64,000 bases of DNA from Roseomonas alba (GTDB lineage: Bacteria; Pseudomonadota; Alphaproteobacteria; Acetobacterales; Acetobacteraceae), in the NCBI RefSeq assembly GCF_019430885.1, contig NZ_JAHYBZ010000001.1, forward strand, positions 744,001-808,000, given 5' to 3'. Positions 1 to 9,465 of the stretch are shown in pieces. Below the pieces are notes generated by a model, which saw only the letters and a program-made list of their open reading frames with translations, was not told the DNA's origin and did no database searches. The position numbers and the translations under genes were made by a program. Numbering within the stretch: position 1 is the stretch's first letter; every line of letters begins with the position of its first letter.

Positions 1-963
1 GATCAGCCCGCCATTGAGCAGCACCGTCGGGTCGAGCGTGTAGAGGACGTAGTTCCAGCCGACCATCAGCAGGATGTGCCGCGGATTGCCGCCGGTCGGC
101 ATGTTCAGCGAGGCGGCGAGCTGCGGATCGGAGCCGGTGAAGTCGAGTTCCGCCGCATCGCCGCGGATGCGCAGCGTCAGGTGCAGGCGGCAGGGCAGGC
201 CGTCGGGCGAATCCTCGTCGAGGTAGTCGGTAAAGGGGTAGTCGCCATCGGGAATGCCGGCGATGACGAGGCGCGCCTGGCGCTCGCCAAGGTCGAGAAG
301 GCCGCGGATGCCGGCACGGAAGGTCTCGATCCCGAAGCGGCGGATCATCTCATGGACCTTGCGCTCGCCGGTCGTCATGGCGGCGAGCTGGGCCTTGAGG
401 TCGCCCCAGTTCTGCGTCGGCGCGCGGACATTGGTCAGCATCACGTCGAGCAGGCCCTGGTCCAGCATGCCGCGATCGACCAGCTTGCAGGGCGGGAAGC
501 GGATGCCTTCCTGATGCACCTCGGTCAGCGCGCGCGACAGCGAGGCGGGCACCGCACCGCCCATATCGGTGTTGTGGATGTGGCCGACCGCGAAGCAGAC
601 CAGCTCGCCCTTCCAGAAGACCGGCTTCCACAGATGGATGTCCGGCGAATGGGTGCAGACGAAGCCGCTGTAGGGGTCGTTCGTCATGCAGACATCGCCT
701 TCATTGTAGCTGGCGATGGCGCGGATGACGGGGCCGTAGTCGAGGCCGACGAACCAGGTCGCGCCCAGTTCGCGCGGGGAGGCGAAAGTCTGGCCGTCCG
801 GCGTGGTGAGGCCGGTGGTGAAGTCCTCCGTCTCCTTCACGAAGGTCGAATGCGCGGTGCGGAAGAGCGTGAAGGCCATGCTCTCCGCCGCCGCCTGGGC
901 GTGGTTGCCGAGGATCTGAAGAGTGACCGGGTCGATGGTCGCCGGCGCGGTTGTCCCGTGCAT
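1..963 (-). CDS. hyuB: Hydantoinase B / oxoprolinase beta-type subunit (HyuB), 3'-truncated by window edge
   Basis: The reading frame starts at ATG 963 and stays open for 321 codons to the window edge, so the C-terminal part (roughly the last 40%) is missing. The N-terminus MHGTTAPATIDPVTLQILGN and internal stretches such as GHIHNTDMGGAVP and NDPYSGFVCTHSPD are typical of the hydantoinase B/oxoprolinase family. With HyuA these proteins form ATP-dependent cytoplasmic enzymes opening hydantoin- or 5-oxoproline-like rings. A GGAGG lies 9 nt before the start, inside the end of hyuA, and the genes are 4 nt apart, so translation is probably coupled. The exact substrate (N-methylhydantoin, 5-oxoproline, acetone) cannot be read from sequence. 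Confidence 0.9.
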   Translation of the reverse strand, partial: MHGTTAPATIDPVTLQILGNHAQAAAESMAFTLFRTAHSTFVKETEDFTTGLTTPDGQTFASPRELGATWFVGLDYGPVIRAIASYNEGDVCMTNDPYSGFVCTHSPDIHLWKPVFWKGELVCFAVGHIHNTDMGGAVPASLSRALTEVHQEGIRFPPCKLVDRGMLDQGLLDVMLTNVRAPTQNWGDLKAQLAAMTTGERKVHEMIRRFGIETFRAGIRGLLDLGERQARLVIAGIPDGDYPFTDYLDEDSPDGLPCRLHLTLRIRGDAAELDFTGSDPQLAASLNMPTGGNPRHILLMVGWNYVLYTLDPTVLLNGGLI

Positions 964-967
964 GTGG

Positions 968-3028
968 TCAGGCCTCCATGCCCTGCGGCGCCTGCACGCC
1001 GAGACGAAGATTGCCGAAGCGGTCGACCTCGCCGGCCAGGCCGGGCGGGATGCAGCTTGTCGTGTCCTCCTGCGCGACGATGCAGGGGCCGGCGATGCGG
1101 TGGCCGTGGCGCAGCGCGTCGCGGCGATAGAGCGGCGCGGTATGCGGGGCGCCGTCGAGGAAGACCGTGACCGTGCCGGCGGGAATGGGATCGCCGCTCA
1201 CGCGGTCCTGTTCGGGGAAGCGGGGGGCGGGCACGGCACCGGCGATCACCATGCGCAGCGAGATGGCCTGGATCGGCGCGTCGCGGTCGGCATGTCCGTA
1301 GAGGCGTTCGTGCTCGGCATGGAAGGCGTCGGCCATGGCGGCGAGGTCGCCCTGCGCGAGCCATTCGGGGCGCAGCGGCACCTCGATCTCGAAGGACTGG
1401 CCGCGGTAGCGCATGTCGGCGGAGGGGAGCAGGCGGGCCTCGCCGGTGAAGCGCTGTTCCTCGGCGAGCCAGTGGCGGGCCTGGGATTCGAGGCGCGCGA
1501 AGCGGTCGACGAGGGCGGGGAGAGAGGCGGCATCAAGCTCGGCATAGACGGTGTCGAGGAAGTCGTTGCGGATTTCCGCGATCAGGCCGCCCAGGGCGGA
1601 GAGCACGCCGGGCGTGGTCGGGATCAGCACGTCGCGCATGCCAAGTTCGCGCGCGAGGAAAGCGCCCAGCATCGGTCCGGCGCCGCCGAAGGGCAGCAGG
1701 CAGAAATCGCGCGCATCGACGCCCTGGCGCGCGGCGAGCTTGCTGACTTCCTTGTACATGCCACTGACGGCGACCTGGACGATGGCCTCGGCGGCCTGGT
1801 GGCGGGTGCGGCCGAGGGCGGCGGCGATCGCATCGACCGCCTGTTCGGCGAGGTCGCGGCGCACGCTGACGGCGCCGTAGCCGAGCTCGCCATGGCCGAT
1901 CCAGCCGAGCACGCACATCGCATCGGTGATGGTCGCGCGGGTGCCGCCGCGGCCATAGCAGGCGGGGCCGGGGGTGGAGCCGGCGCTCTCCGGCCCGACG
2001 GTCAGGCGGCCGATGGCATCGACGGCGGCGATCGACCCGCCGCCCTCGCCGATGGAGGAGACGGCGACGGTGGGGATGTAGACGGGGAAGTCGCCGACAC
2101 GTTCGCCCGTGCCGTAGCCGGGCGCGCCATCGGCGATGATGGCGACATCGGCGCTGGTGCCGCCGATGTCGAGGCTCATCGCCCGGTCGATGCCGGCCTG
2201 GCGCGCGACGAAGGCGGCGCCGATCGCGCCCGCGGCGGTGCCGGAGAGCAGCATCTCGACGCAGCGGGTCTTGCCGAGCTCGGCGCGCATGACGCCGCCA
2301 TTGGACTTGGTGACCATCGCCTCGGCGGCGACGCCGGCGCGCTTCAGCGCGTCCTGCAGCGAGCCGAGGTAATAGGCGACGCGCGGCTGCACATGGCCAT
2401 GCACCGTCGCGGTGACGGTGCGTTCGTATTCGCGGATGATCGGCCAGATGTCGGCGGAGCAGTAGACCGGCAGGTCGGGGCGCTTCGCCGCGATGATGGC
2501 CTTGGCGGCGTGTTCATGCGCCGGGTTGCGCCAGGCATGGATGAGGGCGAGGACGATGCCCTCCGCACCCAGGGCCTCGGCGCGGGCGAGGGCGGCCTCG
2601 ACCGAGGCGGGGTCGAGCGGCTCGGCCTCGGAACCGTCGGCGAGCAGGCGGCCGCGGACTTCCAGCACGCGCGCGCGCGGCACCAGCGGATCGGGGCGGC
2701 GGGAATAGAGGTGGTAGGGGTCGGGGACCTTGAGGCGCGCGACTTCCAGCACGTCGCGGAAATTCTCGGTCACGAGAAGCGCGAGGCGGATGCCCTTGCG
2801 CTGGATGATGGCGTTGACGCCGACCGTGGTGCCGTGGGTGAACCAGGCGATGTCGGCCGGCGCGACGCCGAAGCGCTGTTGGATGCCTTCAAGGCCGGCG
2901 ATGACCTCGGCGCCCGGGCGGTCCGGCGTGGTCAGCACCTTAAGGGTGGAGAGCGCGCCGCTCGCTTCGTCGAGGACGCAGAAATCGGCGAAGGTGCCGC
3001 CGATGTCGACGCCGACGCGGCAGGCCAT
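968..3028 (-). CDS. hyuA: Hydantoinase A / oxoprolinase alpha-type subunit (HyuA)
   Basis: This 686-residue protein has the actin-like ATPase fold of the hydantoinase A/5-oxoprolinase family. GVDIGGTFADF near residue 7 is the first phosphate loop, FTHGTTVGVNAI follows around residue 70, and LDIGGTSADVA lies near the middle. It is the ATP-binding partner of HyuB in the next gene. I chose ATG 3028 over the longer GTG 3046 because GGGAG lies just upstream, while the GTG would overlap the SDR gene by 13 nt. Length is normal for the family. The operon order panE-like, SDR, hyuA, hyuB suggests breakdown of a cyclic amide, with the neighbouring ABC importer as a possible uptake route (inference). 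Confidence 0.92.
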   Translation of the reverse strand: MACRVGVDIGGTFADFCVLDEASGALSTLKVLTTPDRPGAEVIAGLEGIQQRFGVAPADIAWFTHGTTVGVNAIIQRKGIRLALLVTENFRDVLEVARLKVPDPYHLYSRRPDPLVPRARVLEVRGRLLADGSEAEPLDPASVEAALARAEALGAEGIVLALIHAWRNPAHEHAAKAIIAAKRPDLPVYCSADIWPIIREYERTVTATVHGHVQPRVAYYLGSLQDALKRAGVAAEAMVTKSNGGVMRAELGKTRCVEMLLSGTAAGAIGAAFVARQAGIDRAMSLDIGGTSADVAIIADGAPGYGTGERVGDFPVYIPTVAVSSIGEGGGSIAAVDAIGRLTVGPESAGSTPGPACYGRGGTRATITDAMCVLGWIGHGELGYGAVSVRRDLAEQAVDAIAAALGRTRHQAAEAIVQVAVSGMYKEVSKLAARQGVDARDFCLLPFGGAGPMLGAFLARELGMRDVLIPTTPGVLSALGGLIAEIRNDFLDTVYAELDAASLPALVDRFARLESQARHWLAEEQRFTGEARLLPSADMRYRGQSFEIEVPLRPEWLAQGDLAAMADAFHAEHERLYGHADRDAPIQAISLRMVIAGAVPAPRFPEQDRVSGDPIPAGTVTVFLDGAPHTAPLYRRDALRHGHRIAGPCIVAQEDTTSCIPPGLAGEVDRFGNLRLGVQAPQGMEA

Positions 3029-3033
3029 GCGGT

Positions 3034-3780
3034 TCAGATCTCCCACTGGAAGCCGTCGATGGTGAAGGCCTGGCCGGTGATGAAGAAGGGCTCGGTGCAG
3101 GCGAGGAAGGCGACGAGCTGCGCGACATCCGCCGGCGTGCCGAGCCGGTTCAGCACGATCTTCTTGGCGAGTTCCGGGCCGCGCGACTTGGTGAGCGAAT
3201 TGCCGACCTCGGTCTCGATGATGCCGGGGCAGACGCAGTTGATGGCGATGGTCGGGCCGAGTTCCTTCGCCAGCGCCTTCGTCATGCCGATGATGCCGGC
3301 CTTGGCCGCGGCATAGGAGAATTTCGACACCGCACTGGTCACGCCGCCGGTATGCGCGTTGAGCGAGGACATGGAGACGATGCGCCCGCCGCCGCCATCG
3401 AGCATCATCGGCGCGAAGGCCTGGATATAGTTGAAGCAGGATTTCAGGTTGATCGCGATGGTGCGGTCGAAGCCTTCCTCGGTGATGTCGAAGATGCCGG
3501 TGGGGTTGCCGCGGCCGGCATTGTTCACCAGCACGTCGATCCGGCCGAAGCGCGCCTGCACCGCCGCGGCGATGGCCTTGGCGCGCGCGTGGTCGGCGAC
3601 GTCGGCTTCCTCGGTCATCACCTGGCGGCCGAGGGCGGTGATCTCGCCGGCCGTGCGGTGCATCTCCGGGGCCAGCATGTCGACGATCACGATGTCATAG
3701 CCGCGCCGAGCGAGCTCCAGCGCGCAGCCGCGCCCGATGCCACGGGCCGAGCCCGTGACGACCGCCACCTTGTCCGTCAT
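3034..3780 (-). CDS. Short-chain dehydrogenase/reductase
   Basis: A classical SDR of 248 residues. TGSARGIG (residues 9-16) binds NAD(P), NNAG is at 86-89, a catalytic Ser lies in SMSSLN around 139, and the Tyr-Lys pair is in YAAAK (Y156, K160). The C-terminus ITGQAFTIDGFQWEI is like many FabG-type alcohol dehydrogenases. The start overlaps the stop of the panE-like gene by 4 nt, and hyuA begins 5 nt after its stop, so it is inside the hydantoinase operon. It probably interconverts a hydroxy and an oxo intermediate; the substrate is unknown. Confidence 0.9.
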   Translation of the reverse strand: MTDKVAVVTGSARGIGRGCALELARRGYDIVIVDMLAPEMHRTAGEITALGRQVMTEEADVADHARAKAIAAAVQARFGRIDVLVNNAGRGNPTGIFDITEEGFDRTIAINLKSCFNYIQAFAPMMLDGGGGRIVSMSSLNAHTGGVTSAVSKFSYAAAKAGIIGMTKALAKELGPTIAINCVCPGIIETEVGNSLTKSRGPELAKKIVLNRLGTPADVAQLVAFLACTEPFFITGQAFTIDGFQWEI

Positions 3781-4820
3781 GCCTCGGCCCCCTGCCGCGC
3801 GGTTGCGATGCCGAGAAGGTTCTCGGCAAGTTCCATGCCGATCTCGCGCTCGCCGCGCTCGACGGCGCCGATCAGCGCGACCAGCCGGTCCAGCACGGGT
3901 GTCGCGATGCCGTGGCGGCGCGCCATGGCCAGGACCGGGGCAAGCTGCGCGCCCGCATCGGTCGGGCGGCGCCGGACCGCGAGGTCCCGCCAGATGCCGC
4001 TGCGCGGCTTGGCCGTGGCGCGATTGAAGGCAGCTATGGCTGCGATGGAGGCATCGATCGCCGCCGCATCGCCGCGGCCGAAGGCGTCCGGGTCATAGCC
4101 GTTGAAGCCGATCGGGCGGACACCGGCGGCGGTGGCGACGGCCATGACCTCCCCGATCAGGGCGAGGTGCAGGGGGCGCAGCGCCGGCGCATCGATGAAG
4201 TCGGCAATGGTCTCGTTGGTCAGGGCGCTCGCCTTGAGCAGGGCGCCGTAGCCGATCTTGCCCCAGAGATAGGCGAAGATGTCGTCGGCGATGACCGTGA
4301 CCGCGTCGAAGTCGCGCAGCAGGGCGTGCAGGGCGAGGATGCGCGGCGTGCGGGCGCCGTCGAGCTCGCCCAGGACGACCGCGCCGCGATTGGCATAGAG
4401 GATGTCGCCCGGGCCGTGCCAGTCCGCGCCGAAATTCACGAAGGCGCCGATGACGCGCGAGGCGCCGAGGATGTCGGCGAGCACCAGCTCGTTGAGGCCG
4501 TTCTGCGCGGAGACGACGTATCCGTCCTCGGTGAGGTGCGGGGCGAGGGCGCGTGCGGCATCCGCCGTATGGTGCGCCTTGACGGCGAGGATGACACGGC
4601 GGAAGCGCCCGGACAGCGCGGCGGGCGTGAAGGCGGGGCCGCCCGTGGTGAATTCGGCGACCGGGCCGCGGATCGTCAGGCCGCCGCCGGCGATTGCCGC
4701 GACGTGGTCCTCGACGAGATCGACGAAGGTCACGTCATGGCCGGCCCGGCGGAGGAAGGCGCCGATCGTTCCGCCGATCGCGCCCGCGCCCCAGACCAGG
4801 ATCGGATCGTCGTGCATCAT
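3777..4820 (-). CDS. Ketopantoate reductase family (PanE/ApbA-like) dehydrogenase
   Basis: 347 residues with an N-terminal Rossmann motif GAGAIG (11-16), the conserved LAVKAHHT Lys region near 87, NGLNE, and the C-terminal helical domain with LWGKIGYGALLKASALTNE, which carries the family's active-site Lys. PanE makes pantoate in CoA synthesis, but many paralogues reduce other 2-oxoacids. This copy is first in a hydantoinase operon, so a catabolic 2-oxoacid reductase role is more likely than pantothenate synthesis (inference). Its promoter should lie in the 156-nt divergent gap shared with the ABC importer. Confidence 0.85.
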   Translation of the reverse strand: MMHDDPILVWGAGAIGGTIGAFLRRAGHDVTFVDLVEDHVAAIAGGGLTIRGPVAEFTTGGPAFTPAALSGRFRRVILAVKAHHTADAARALAPHLTEDGYVVSAQNGLNELVLADILGASRVIGAFVNFGADWHGPGDILYANRGAVVLGELDGARTPRILALHALLRDFDAVTVIADDIFAYLWGKIGYGALLKASALTNETIADFIDAPALRPLHLALIGEVMAVATAAGVRPIGFNGYDPDAFGRGDAAAIDASIAAIAAFNRATAKPRSGIWRDLAVRRRPTDAGAQLAPVLAMARRHGIATPVLDRLVALIGAVERGEREIGMELAENLLGIATARQGAEA

Positions 4821-4947
4821 GTCCCCCGCGACGCGGTTCCGGGCGGAACGCTAGTGGCCACGGGCGGGCGCGGCAACCGGGGCTGATGCCTTGACGCCGC
4901 GGCACGGTGATTGCCAGCATGCGCCGCTGCGTGTCCGCGGGACATGT

Positions 4948-4963
4948 CTGCGGCGCGCCGCAG
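4948..4963. promoter_or_regulatory. 16-bp perfect palindrome upstream of the ABC importer
   Basis: CTGCGGCGCGCCGCAG is its own reverse complement. It ends 2 nt before the GGAGG ribosome-binding site of the binding-protein gene (ATG 4977), in the gap shared with the divergent panE-like gene. It could be an operator or a leader hairpin that masks the ribosome-binding site. High GC content raises the chance of coincidental palindromes. Confidence 0.4.
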
Positions 4964-4976
4964 CCGGAGGCACACA

Positions 4977-6581
4977 ATGGGAGACCGGGCGATGGAACAG
5001 CGCCGCGAACACGCCGTGCCCGCGGGCACCGGACGACGTGACCTGCTGAAGGCAGCCGCCGCCGGGACGGCGATGATGGGCCTGCCCGGCGCCGCGCTGG
5101 CGCAGCGCGGCGGCGGGCGCATCGTCTTTGCCAATGGCAGCGCCTTCGACACGATGGATCCGCATGCAACCTTCGATGTCGGCCGCGTCGCCTATCGCCT
5201 GAACCTCTATGACGGGCTGATGCGCTGGCTCGACAATCCGCCGAAGCTCGAACCATGGCTGGCCGAGAGCTACACGGTGTCCGACGACGGCAAGCAGTAT
5301 GTGTTCAAGCTGCGGGCCGGCGTGAAGTTCCATGACGGCACGGACCTGACCGCGGAGGACGTGGTCTATTCGATGGACCGCATCCTGGCGGTGAAGAAGG
5401 GCGCCTATCCGCTGTTCGCGCCGTTGATCGAGCCGGGCTCGACCAAGGCGCGCGACAGGCTGACGGTGGAATTCAACCTGAAGGAAGCGTCGGCGATCTT
5501 CGCGGCGATCACCCACGACATCTACATCGTGAACAGCGCGCTGGTGAAGCGGAACGAGAAGGATGGCGACTGGGGCCAGGAGTGGATCGCGCGCAACGAT
5601 GCGGGGTCGGGGTCGTATATCCTGCGGCGCTTCGATCCGGCGCGCGGCTTTCTCGCCCAGCGCTACGACCAGCATTTCCTGGGGGCGGCGGGCCTGCAGG
5701 AGATCGACTTCCGCTATGTGGCCGAGGTGAACAGCCGCGTGCTTGGCCTGGTGCGCGGCGATTTTCAGGGCACCGATCCCTACATGCCGCAGGACCAGAT
5801 CACGCGGCTGCAGGGCGATGCGAACATGAACATCATGGAGGCGGAGTCGACGCGGCTCTTCTACGCCACCATGCACCACCAGCGTCCGCCCTTCACCGAT
5901 GCGAACTTCCGCAAGGCGGTCTGCCACTGCTTCGACTACGATGGCTGGATCAACAACATCCTGGGCGGATCGGTGGTGCGCAACACCCAGGTGATCCCGA
6001 ACCCGATGTGGGGGGCGCCCAAGGATGTCGTGGGCTACACCTACGATATCGACAAGGCGAAATGGTACCTCCAGCGGGTCCAGGCGCCGCTGCGGGAGAT
6101 CACCGTCGCCGGCATGGTGGGCTATGAGCAGTCCATGCAGGCGGCGGCGCTGCTGCAGAACGGCCTGTCACGCGCCGGCATCCAGAGCCGGCTGCTGAAC
6201 GAGCCCTGGCCGGTCGTGTCCAACAAGATGCGCGATCCGGAGCAGATGTACGACATGCTGTTCCTCTGGCGCAGCACCTACTACGCCGACCCGCACAACT
6301 GGGCCGGCGAGATCCTTGCCAGCAACCGCCATCGCGGCGGCAACGCCAGCTACTATACCAACCCGGAGGTGGACCGGCTGCTGGCCGAGGCCCTCGCCGT
6401 ACCGGACCAGGCGCGCCGCGCGCCGCTCTACGAACAGGTGGCGCGCATCAGCAGCGAGGATGCGGCCTGCGTCTTCATCCACAACACCAAATGGTACGGC
6501 CCCTTCCGCAAGAACGTGCAGGGCGTGCGCTTCTGCCCGATCGGCGACGGGCAGGAGATGCGGTGGCTGCGCATCACCTGA
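4977..6581 (+). CDS. ABC transporter substrate-binding protein, family 5 (peptide/opine type)
   Basis: 534 residues, the normal length for a family 5 solute-binding protein. The N-terminus has a Tat-type signal: RRDLLKAAAAG followed by a hydrophobic run and an ALAQ cleavage site, so it acts in the periplasm. Family hallmarks include YTVSDDGKQYVFKLRAGVKF, HDGTDLTAEDVVYSMDR and a C-terminal NTKWYGPFRKNVQG. ATG 4977 is preferred over ATG 4911 because GGAGG sits 6 nt before it and it gives a clean signal peptide. It is followed after 31 nt by two permeases and two ATPases. The ligand could be a peptide, opine or other amide; the divergent hydantoinase operon makes a cyclic amide or its product plausible. 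Confidence 0.92.
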   Translation: MGDRAMEQRREHAVPAGTGRRDLLKAAAAGTAMMGLPGAALAQRGGGRIVFANGSAFDTMDPHATFDVGRVAYRLNLYDGLMRWLDNPPKLEPWLAESYTVSDDGKQYVFKLRAGVKFHDGTDLTAEDVVYSMDRILAVKKGAYPLFAPLIEPGSTKARDRLTVEFNLKEASAIFAAITHDIYIVNSALVKRNEKDGDWGQEWIARNDAGSGSYILRRFDPARGFLAQRYDQHFLGAAGLQEIDFRYVAEVNSRVLGLVRGDFQGTDPYMPQDQITRLQGDANMNIMEAESTRLFYATMHHQRPPFTDANFRKAVCHCFDYDGWINNILGGSVVRNTQVIPNPMWGAPKDVVGYTYDIDKAKWYLQRVQAPLREITVAGMVGYEQSMQAAALLQNGLSRAGIQSRLLNEPWPVVSNKMRDPEQMYDMLFLWRSTYYADPHNWAGEILASNRHRGGNASYYTNPEVDRLLAEALAVPDQARRAPLYEQVARISSEDAACVFIHNTKWYGPFRKNVQGVRFCPIGDGQEMRWLRIT

Positions 6582-6612
6582 TTACGGCTGGCAGGCCCGG
6601 AGCGGCGAAGGC

Positions 6613-7617
6613 ATGAAGACGGTCGTCCTGATCGTGAACCGGCTCGCCTGGTTCGTGCCGACGCTGCTTGGGCTGCTCGCGATCGTCTTCTTCATCTCGC
6701 ACATCGTGCCGGCGGACCCCGCGGCCTTCGTCGCCGGGGAGAATGCGACGCCGGAGACGATCGCGGCGATCCGCACGAGGCTCGGGCTCGACCAGCCGCT
6801 GCATGTGCAGTTCTGGCGCTACATCGTCTCGATCTTCGATGGGGATATGGGGCGCTCGATCTATACCGGCCGGCCGGTGGCGGAGGATCTGCTCAGCCGG
6901 CTGCCGGCGACGCTCGAACTCACCCTGGTCACGGTGGTGGTGGCGACGGTCGTCGGCGTGCCGCTCGGCGTCGTTTCCGCGCTGCGGCGCAATTCCTGGC
7001 TGGACCATGCGCTGCGGGTGGTGACGATCGCGGGCCTCGCCATCGCGAGCTTCTGGTTCGCGATCCTGCTCCAGCTCCTGTTCTCCATGCGGCTCGGGGT
7101 GACGCCGCTGGGCGGGCGGGTAGAAGGCTGGGGGCCGGAACAGATCACCGGCTTCTACCTGATCGACGCGCTGATCCTGCAGGACCATGAGATCCTGCTC
7201 GATGCGCTGCAGCACATGATCCTGCCGGTGATCACGCTGGCCGTGCCGGCGACGGCGACCATCGTGCGCTTCACCCGCGCGGGCGTGCTGGACGCGCTGC
7301 AATCCAACTACGTGCTGTATGAGACGGCGATGGGCTATCCGCGCCGGCTGGTCATCTGGAAATACGTGCTGCGCAACGCGCTGATCGGTACCGTCACCCA
7401 GATCGGCCTGATCTTTGGCATCCTGCTGGCCGGCGCGGTGGTGGTGGAGGCGGTGTTCGACTGGCCGGGGCTCGGCACCTTCGCCGTCAATTCCATCCTG
7501 TCATCGGACTACAATGCGGTGATGGGCTTCACAGTCGTCGTCGGGACGATGTTCATCGTGGTGAACCTCATCGTCGATATCCTCCACGGCATGATCGATC
7601 CGCGGGAGGCCCGCTGA
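6613..7617 (+). CDS. ABC transporter permease, DppB/OppB type
   Basis: 334 residues with the usual N-terminal membrane segment ([20 protein letters not shown]), a periplasmic loop containing [16 protein letters not shown], and five further membrane segments. The coupling-helix region [20 protein letters not shown] carries the EAA-type motif that docks to the ATPases. It is the first inner-membrane subunit of the importer encoded at 4977-10433. ATG 6613 is preceded by GGCGAAGG. The stop overlaps the next start by one base (TGATG). Confidence 0.93.
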   Translation: MKTVVLIVNRLAWFVPTLLGLLAIVFFISHIVPADPAAFVAGENATPETIAAIRTRLGLDQPLHVQFWRYIVSIFDGDMGRSIYTGRPVAEDLLSRLPATLELTLVTVVVATVVGVPLGVVSALRRNSWLDHALRVVTIAGLAIASFWFAILLQLLFSMRLGVTPLGGRVEGWGPEQITGFYLIDALILQDHEILLDALQHMILPVITLAVPATATIVRFTRAGVLDALQSNYVLYETAMGYPRRLVIWKYVLRNALIGTVTQIGLIFGILLAGAVVVEAVFDWPGLGTFAVNSILSSDYNAVMGFTVVVGTMFIVVNLIVDILHGMIDPREAR

Positions 7618-8471
7618 TGCTGCGTATCCTGAGGAAGCTGATGGAGGACCGGGCGGCGCTGCTCGGCCTGGTCCTGATCGTCCTGCTCGTGCTCGCGGCG
7701 GTGCTCGCGCCGCTGCTGTCGACGCATCCGGGGGATGTGGCGGAGTTCCACACCGCGCGGAGGCTGTCGGCGCCGGGGGCGGAGAACTGGCTCGGCACCG
7801 ACCGCATGGGCAGCGACATCTATTCGCGCCTGCTGTTCGGGGCGCGCATCACCATCACCATCGCGGTGACCGCCATCGCGGTCGCGGTCGCGATCGGCGT
7901 GCCGATCGGGCTGATCGCCGGCTACTACGAGGGGATCGGCAGCGACCTGCTGATGCGGGTGTCGGACATCTTCCTCGCCGTGCCGCAGATCGTGCTGGCG
8001 ATCGCCATCGCGCAGACGCTGGGGCCGTCGATCGAGAACGTGATCCTGGCGCTGTCGGCGACCTATTGGCCGTTCTGGGCGCGCCTGGTCTTCGCCGAGA
8101 CGCGGTCCTGCAAGAACGAGCCCTTCGTCGAGGCGGCGATCGCGCTGGGTTGCTCGCCCTATCGCGTCATGGTGCTGCATATCCTGCCGTCGATCTCCTC
8201 CTCCATCATCGTGCGCACCACCATCGGCATGGGCGGGACGATCCTGACGGCGGCAACGCTGGGATTCCTGGGGCTTGGGCCGCCGCCGCCGACGCCCGAA
8301 TGGGGGCGGACCATCGCGGAATCGCGCGAGTTCCTGCCGATGGCCTGGTGGTATGCGGCGTTTCCGGGGCTGGCCATCTTCCTGGTCGTGATGGGGTTCA
8401 ACCTGCTGGGCGATGGGCTGCGCGACGTGCTCGATCCGCGGCTGAGGCGGGCGGCCCGGCATGGAAAGTGA
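7617..8471 (+). CDS. ABC transporter permease, DppC/OppC type
   Basis: 284 residues. The N-terminal segment ([21 protein letters not shown]) is followed by the conserved [20 protein letters not shown] of this subfamily and an EAA loop around [20 protein letters not shown]. Near the C-terminus [14 protein letters not shown] and [21 protein letters not shown] are the usual signature. It pairs with the preceding DppB-type permease to form the channel. It overlaps the following ATPase gene by 11 nt. Confidence 0.93.
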   Translation: MLRILRKLMEDRAALLGLVLIVLLVLAAVLAPLLSTHPGDVAEFHTARRLSAPGAENWLGTDRMGSDIYSRLLFGARITITIAVTAIAVAVAIGVPIGLIAGYYEGIGSDLLMRVSDIFLAVPQIVLAIAIAQTLGPSIENVILALSATYWPFWARLVFAETRSCKNEPFVEAAIALGCSPYRVMVLHILPSISSSIIVRTTIGMGGTILTAATLGFLGLGPPPPTPEWGRTIAESREFLPMAWWYAAFPGLAIFLVVMGFNLLGDGLRDVLDPRLRRAARHGK

Positions 8472-9465
8472 CCTGATCGCGGTGCGCGGGCTGCGGGTCT
8501 CCTTCGGCTCGGATGCCGGGGTGGCGCGCGTGCTCGATGGGGTGGATCTGACCATCCGGCGCGGCGAGATCATGGGGCTGGTCGGCGAATCCGGCTGCGG
8601 CAAGACGACGCTGGCGCGATCCATCCTCGGCATCCTGCCGCCCCATGCGACGCGCATCGAGGCGGGAGAGATCCGCTTCGAGGGACGGGACCTGCTGGGG
8701 CTCGGGGAAAAGACGCTGGCGAGCGAGATCCGCGGGCGGGCGATCGCCTATATCCCGCAGGACCCGTTCACCGCCTTCAACCCGGTCTTCACCATCGGCA
8801 CGCAGATCGACGACCTGATGCGCTTCAAGTCGCCACTGCTGCGCGGGGGCGCGCTGTCGGGGCGGGACCGCCGGCGGCAGGATCGCGCCCGGGTGCTGGA
8901 ATTGCTCCGCATGGTGCAGTTGCCCGACCCGGAGGGCGTGCTGCGGAAGTATCCGCATGAAGTCTCCGGCGGCCAGCGCCAGCGGCTGATGATCGCCATG
9001 GCGCTGCTGCCCGAACCGCAGCTCGTCATCGCCGATGAGCCGACCACGGCGCTCGACGTGACGGTGCAGGCGCAGATCCTGACGCTGCTCAAGCGCCTGG
9101 CGCGGGAGCATGGCGTCGCGGTGCTGTTCACCACGCACGACCTCGGCACGGCCTATGAGATCTGCGACCGCATCACGGTGATGTATGCGGGGCAGGAGGT
9201 CGAGGAAGCGCCGGTGGCGAGCTTCTTCGACGCGCCGTCGCATCCGTACACGCGCAAGCTGCTCGACAGCCTGCCGTCGTCGGAGAACGGCATCCGCGGC
9301 ATCGCCGGGGAGATCCCCCGGCTGATCGACCCGCCATCGGGATGCCGCTTCCACCCGCGCTGCGAACGCGCGACGGAGGAATGCCGGACCACGAGGCCGC
9401 CGCCCGAGGCCGTGGCGGCGGGCCATACGGTGCGCTGCCACCACCCGCTGGAGGGCGGCGCATGA
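8461..9465 (+). CDS. ABC transporter ATPase, DppD/OppD type
   Basis: 334 residues with Walker [10 protein letters not shown] (about 42-50), the signature VSGGQRQR, Walker [13 protein letters not shown], and an H-loop Asp-His in FTTHDLG. The C-terminal oligopeptide-transport domain has the expected Cys-rich segment ([16 protein letters not shown]), which in some homologues binds an iron-sulfur cluster. It forms the cytoplasmic heterodimer with the next gene. The end overlaps the next start by ATGA. Confidence 0.94.
   Translation: MESDLIAVRGLRVSFGSDAGVARVLDGVDLTIRRGEIMGLVGESGCGKTTLARSILGILPPHATRIEAGEIRFEGRDLLGLGEKTLASEIRGRAIAYIPQDPFTAFNPVFTIGTQIDDLMRFKSPLLRGGALSGRDRRRQDRARVLELLRMVQLPDPEGVLRKYPHEVSGGQRQRLMIAMALLPEPQLVIADEPTTALDVTVQAQILTLLKRLAREHGVAVLFTTHDLGTAYEICDRITVMYAGQEVEEAPVASFFDAPSHPYTRKLLDSLPSSENGIRGIAGEIPRLIDPPSGCRFHPRCERATEECRTTRPPPEAVAAGHTVRCHHPLEGGA

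Noticed and set aside
923..3316. Very long plus-strand open frame (797 codons) across the hydantoinase genes
   Set aside because: It is antisense to hyuA and the SDR gene, which have clear family motifs. Its product is Ala/Gly/Asp/Arg-rich without domains, a normal by-product of high GC.
3777..4820. Calling the ketopantoate-reductase-like gene panE
   Set aside because: Many paralogues exist and this copy lies in a hydantoinase operon, so a pantothenate role is not supported.
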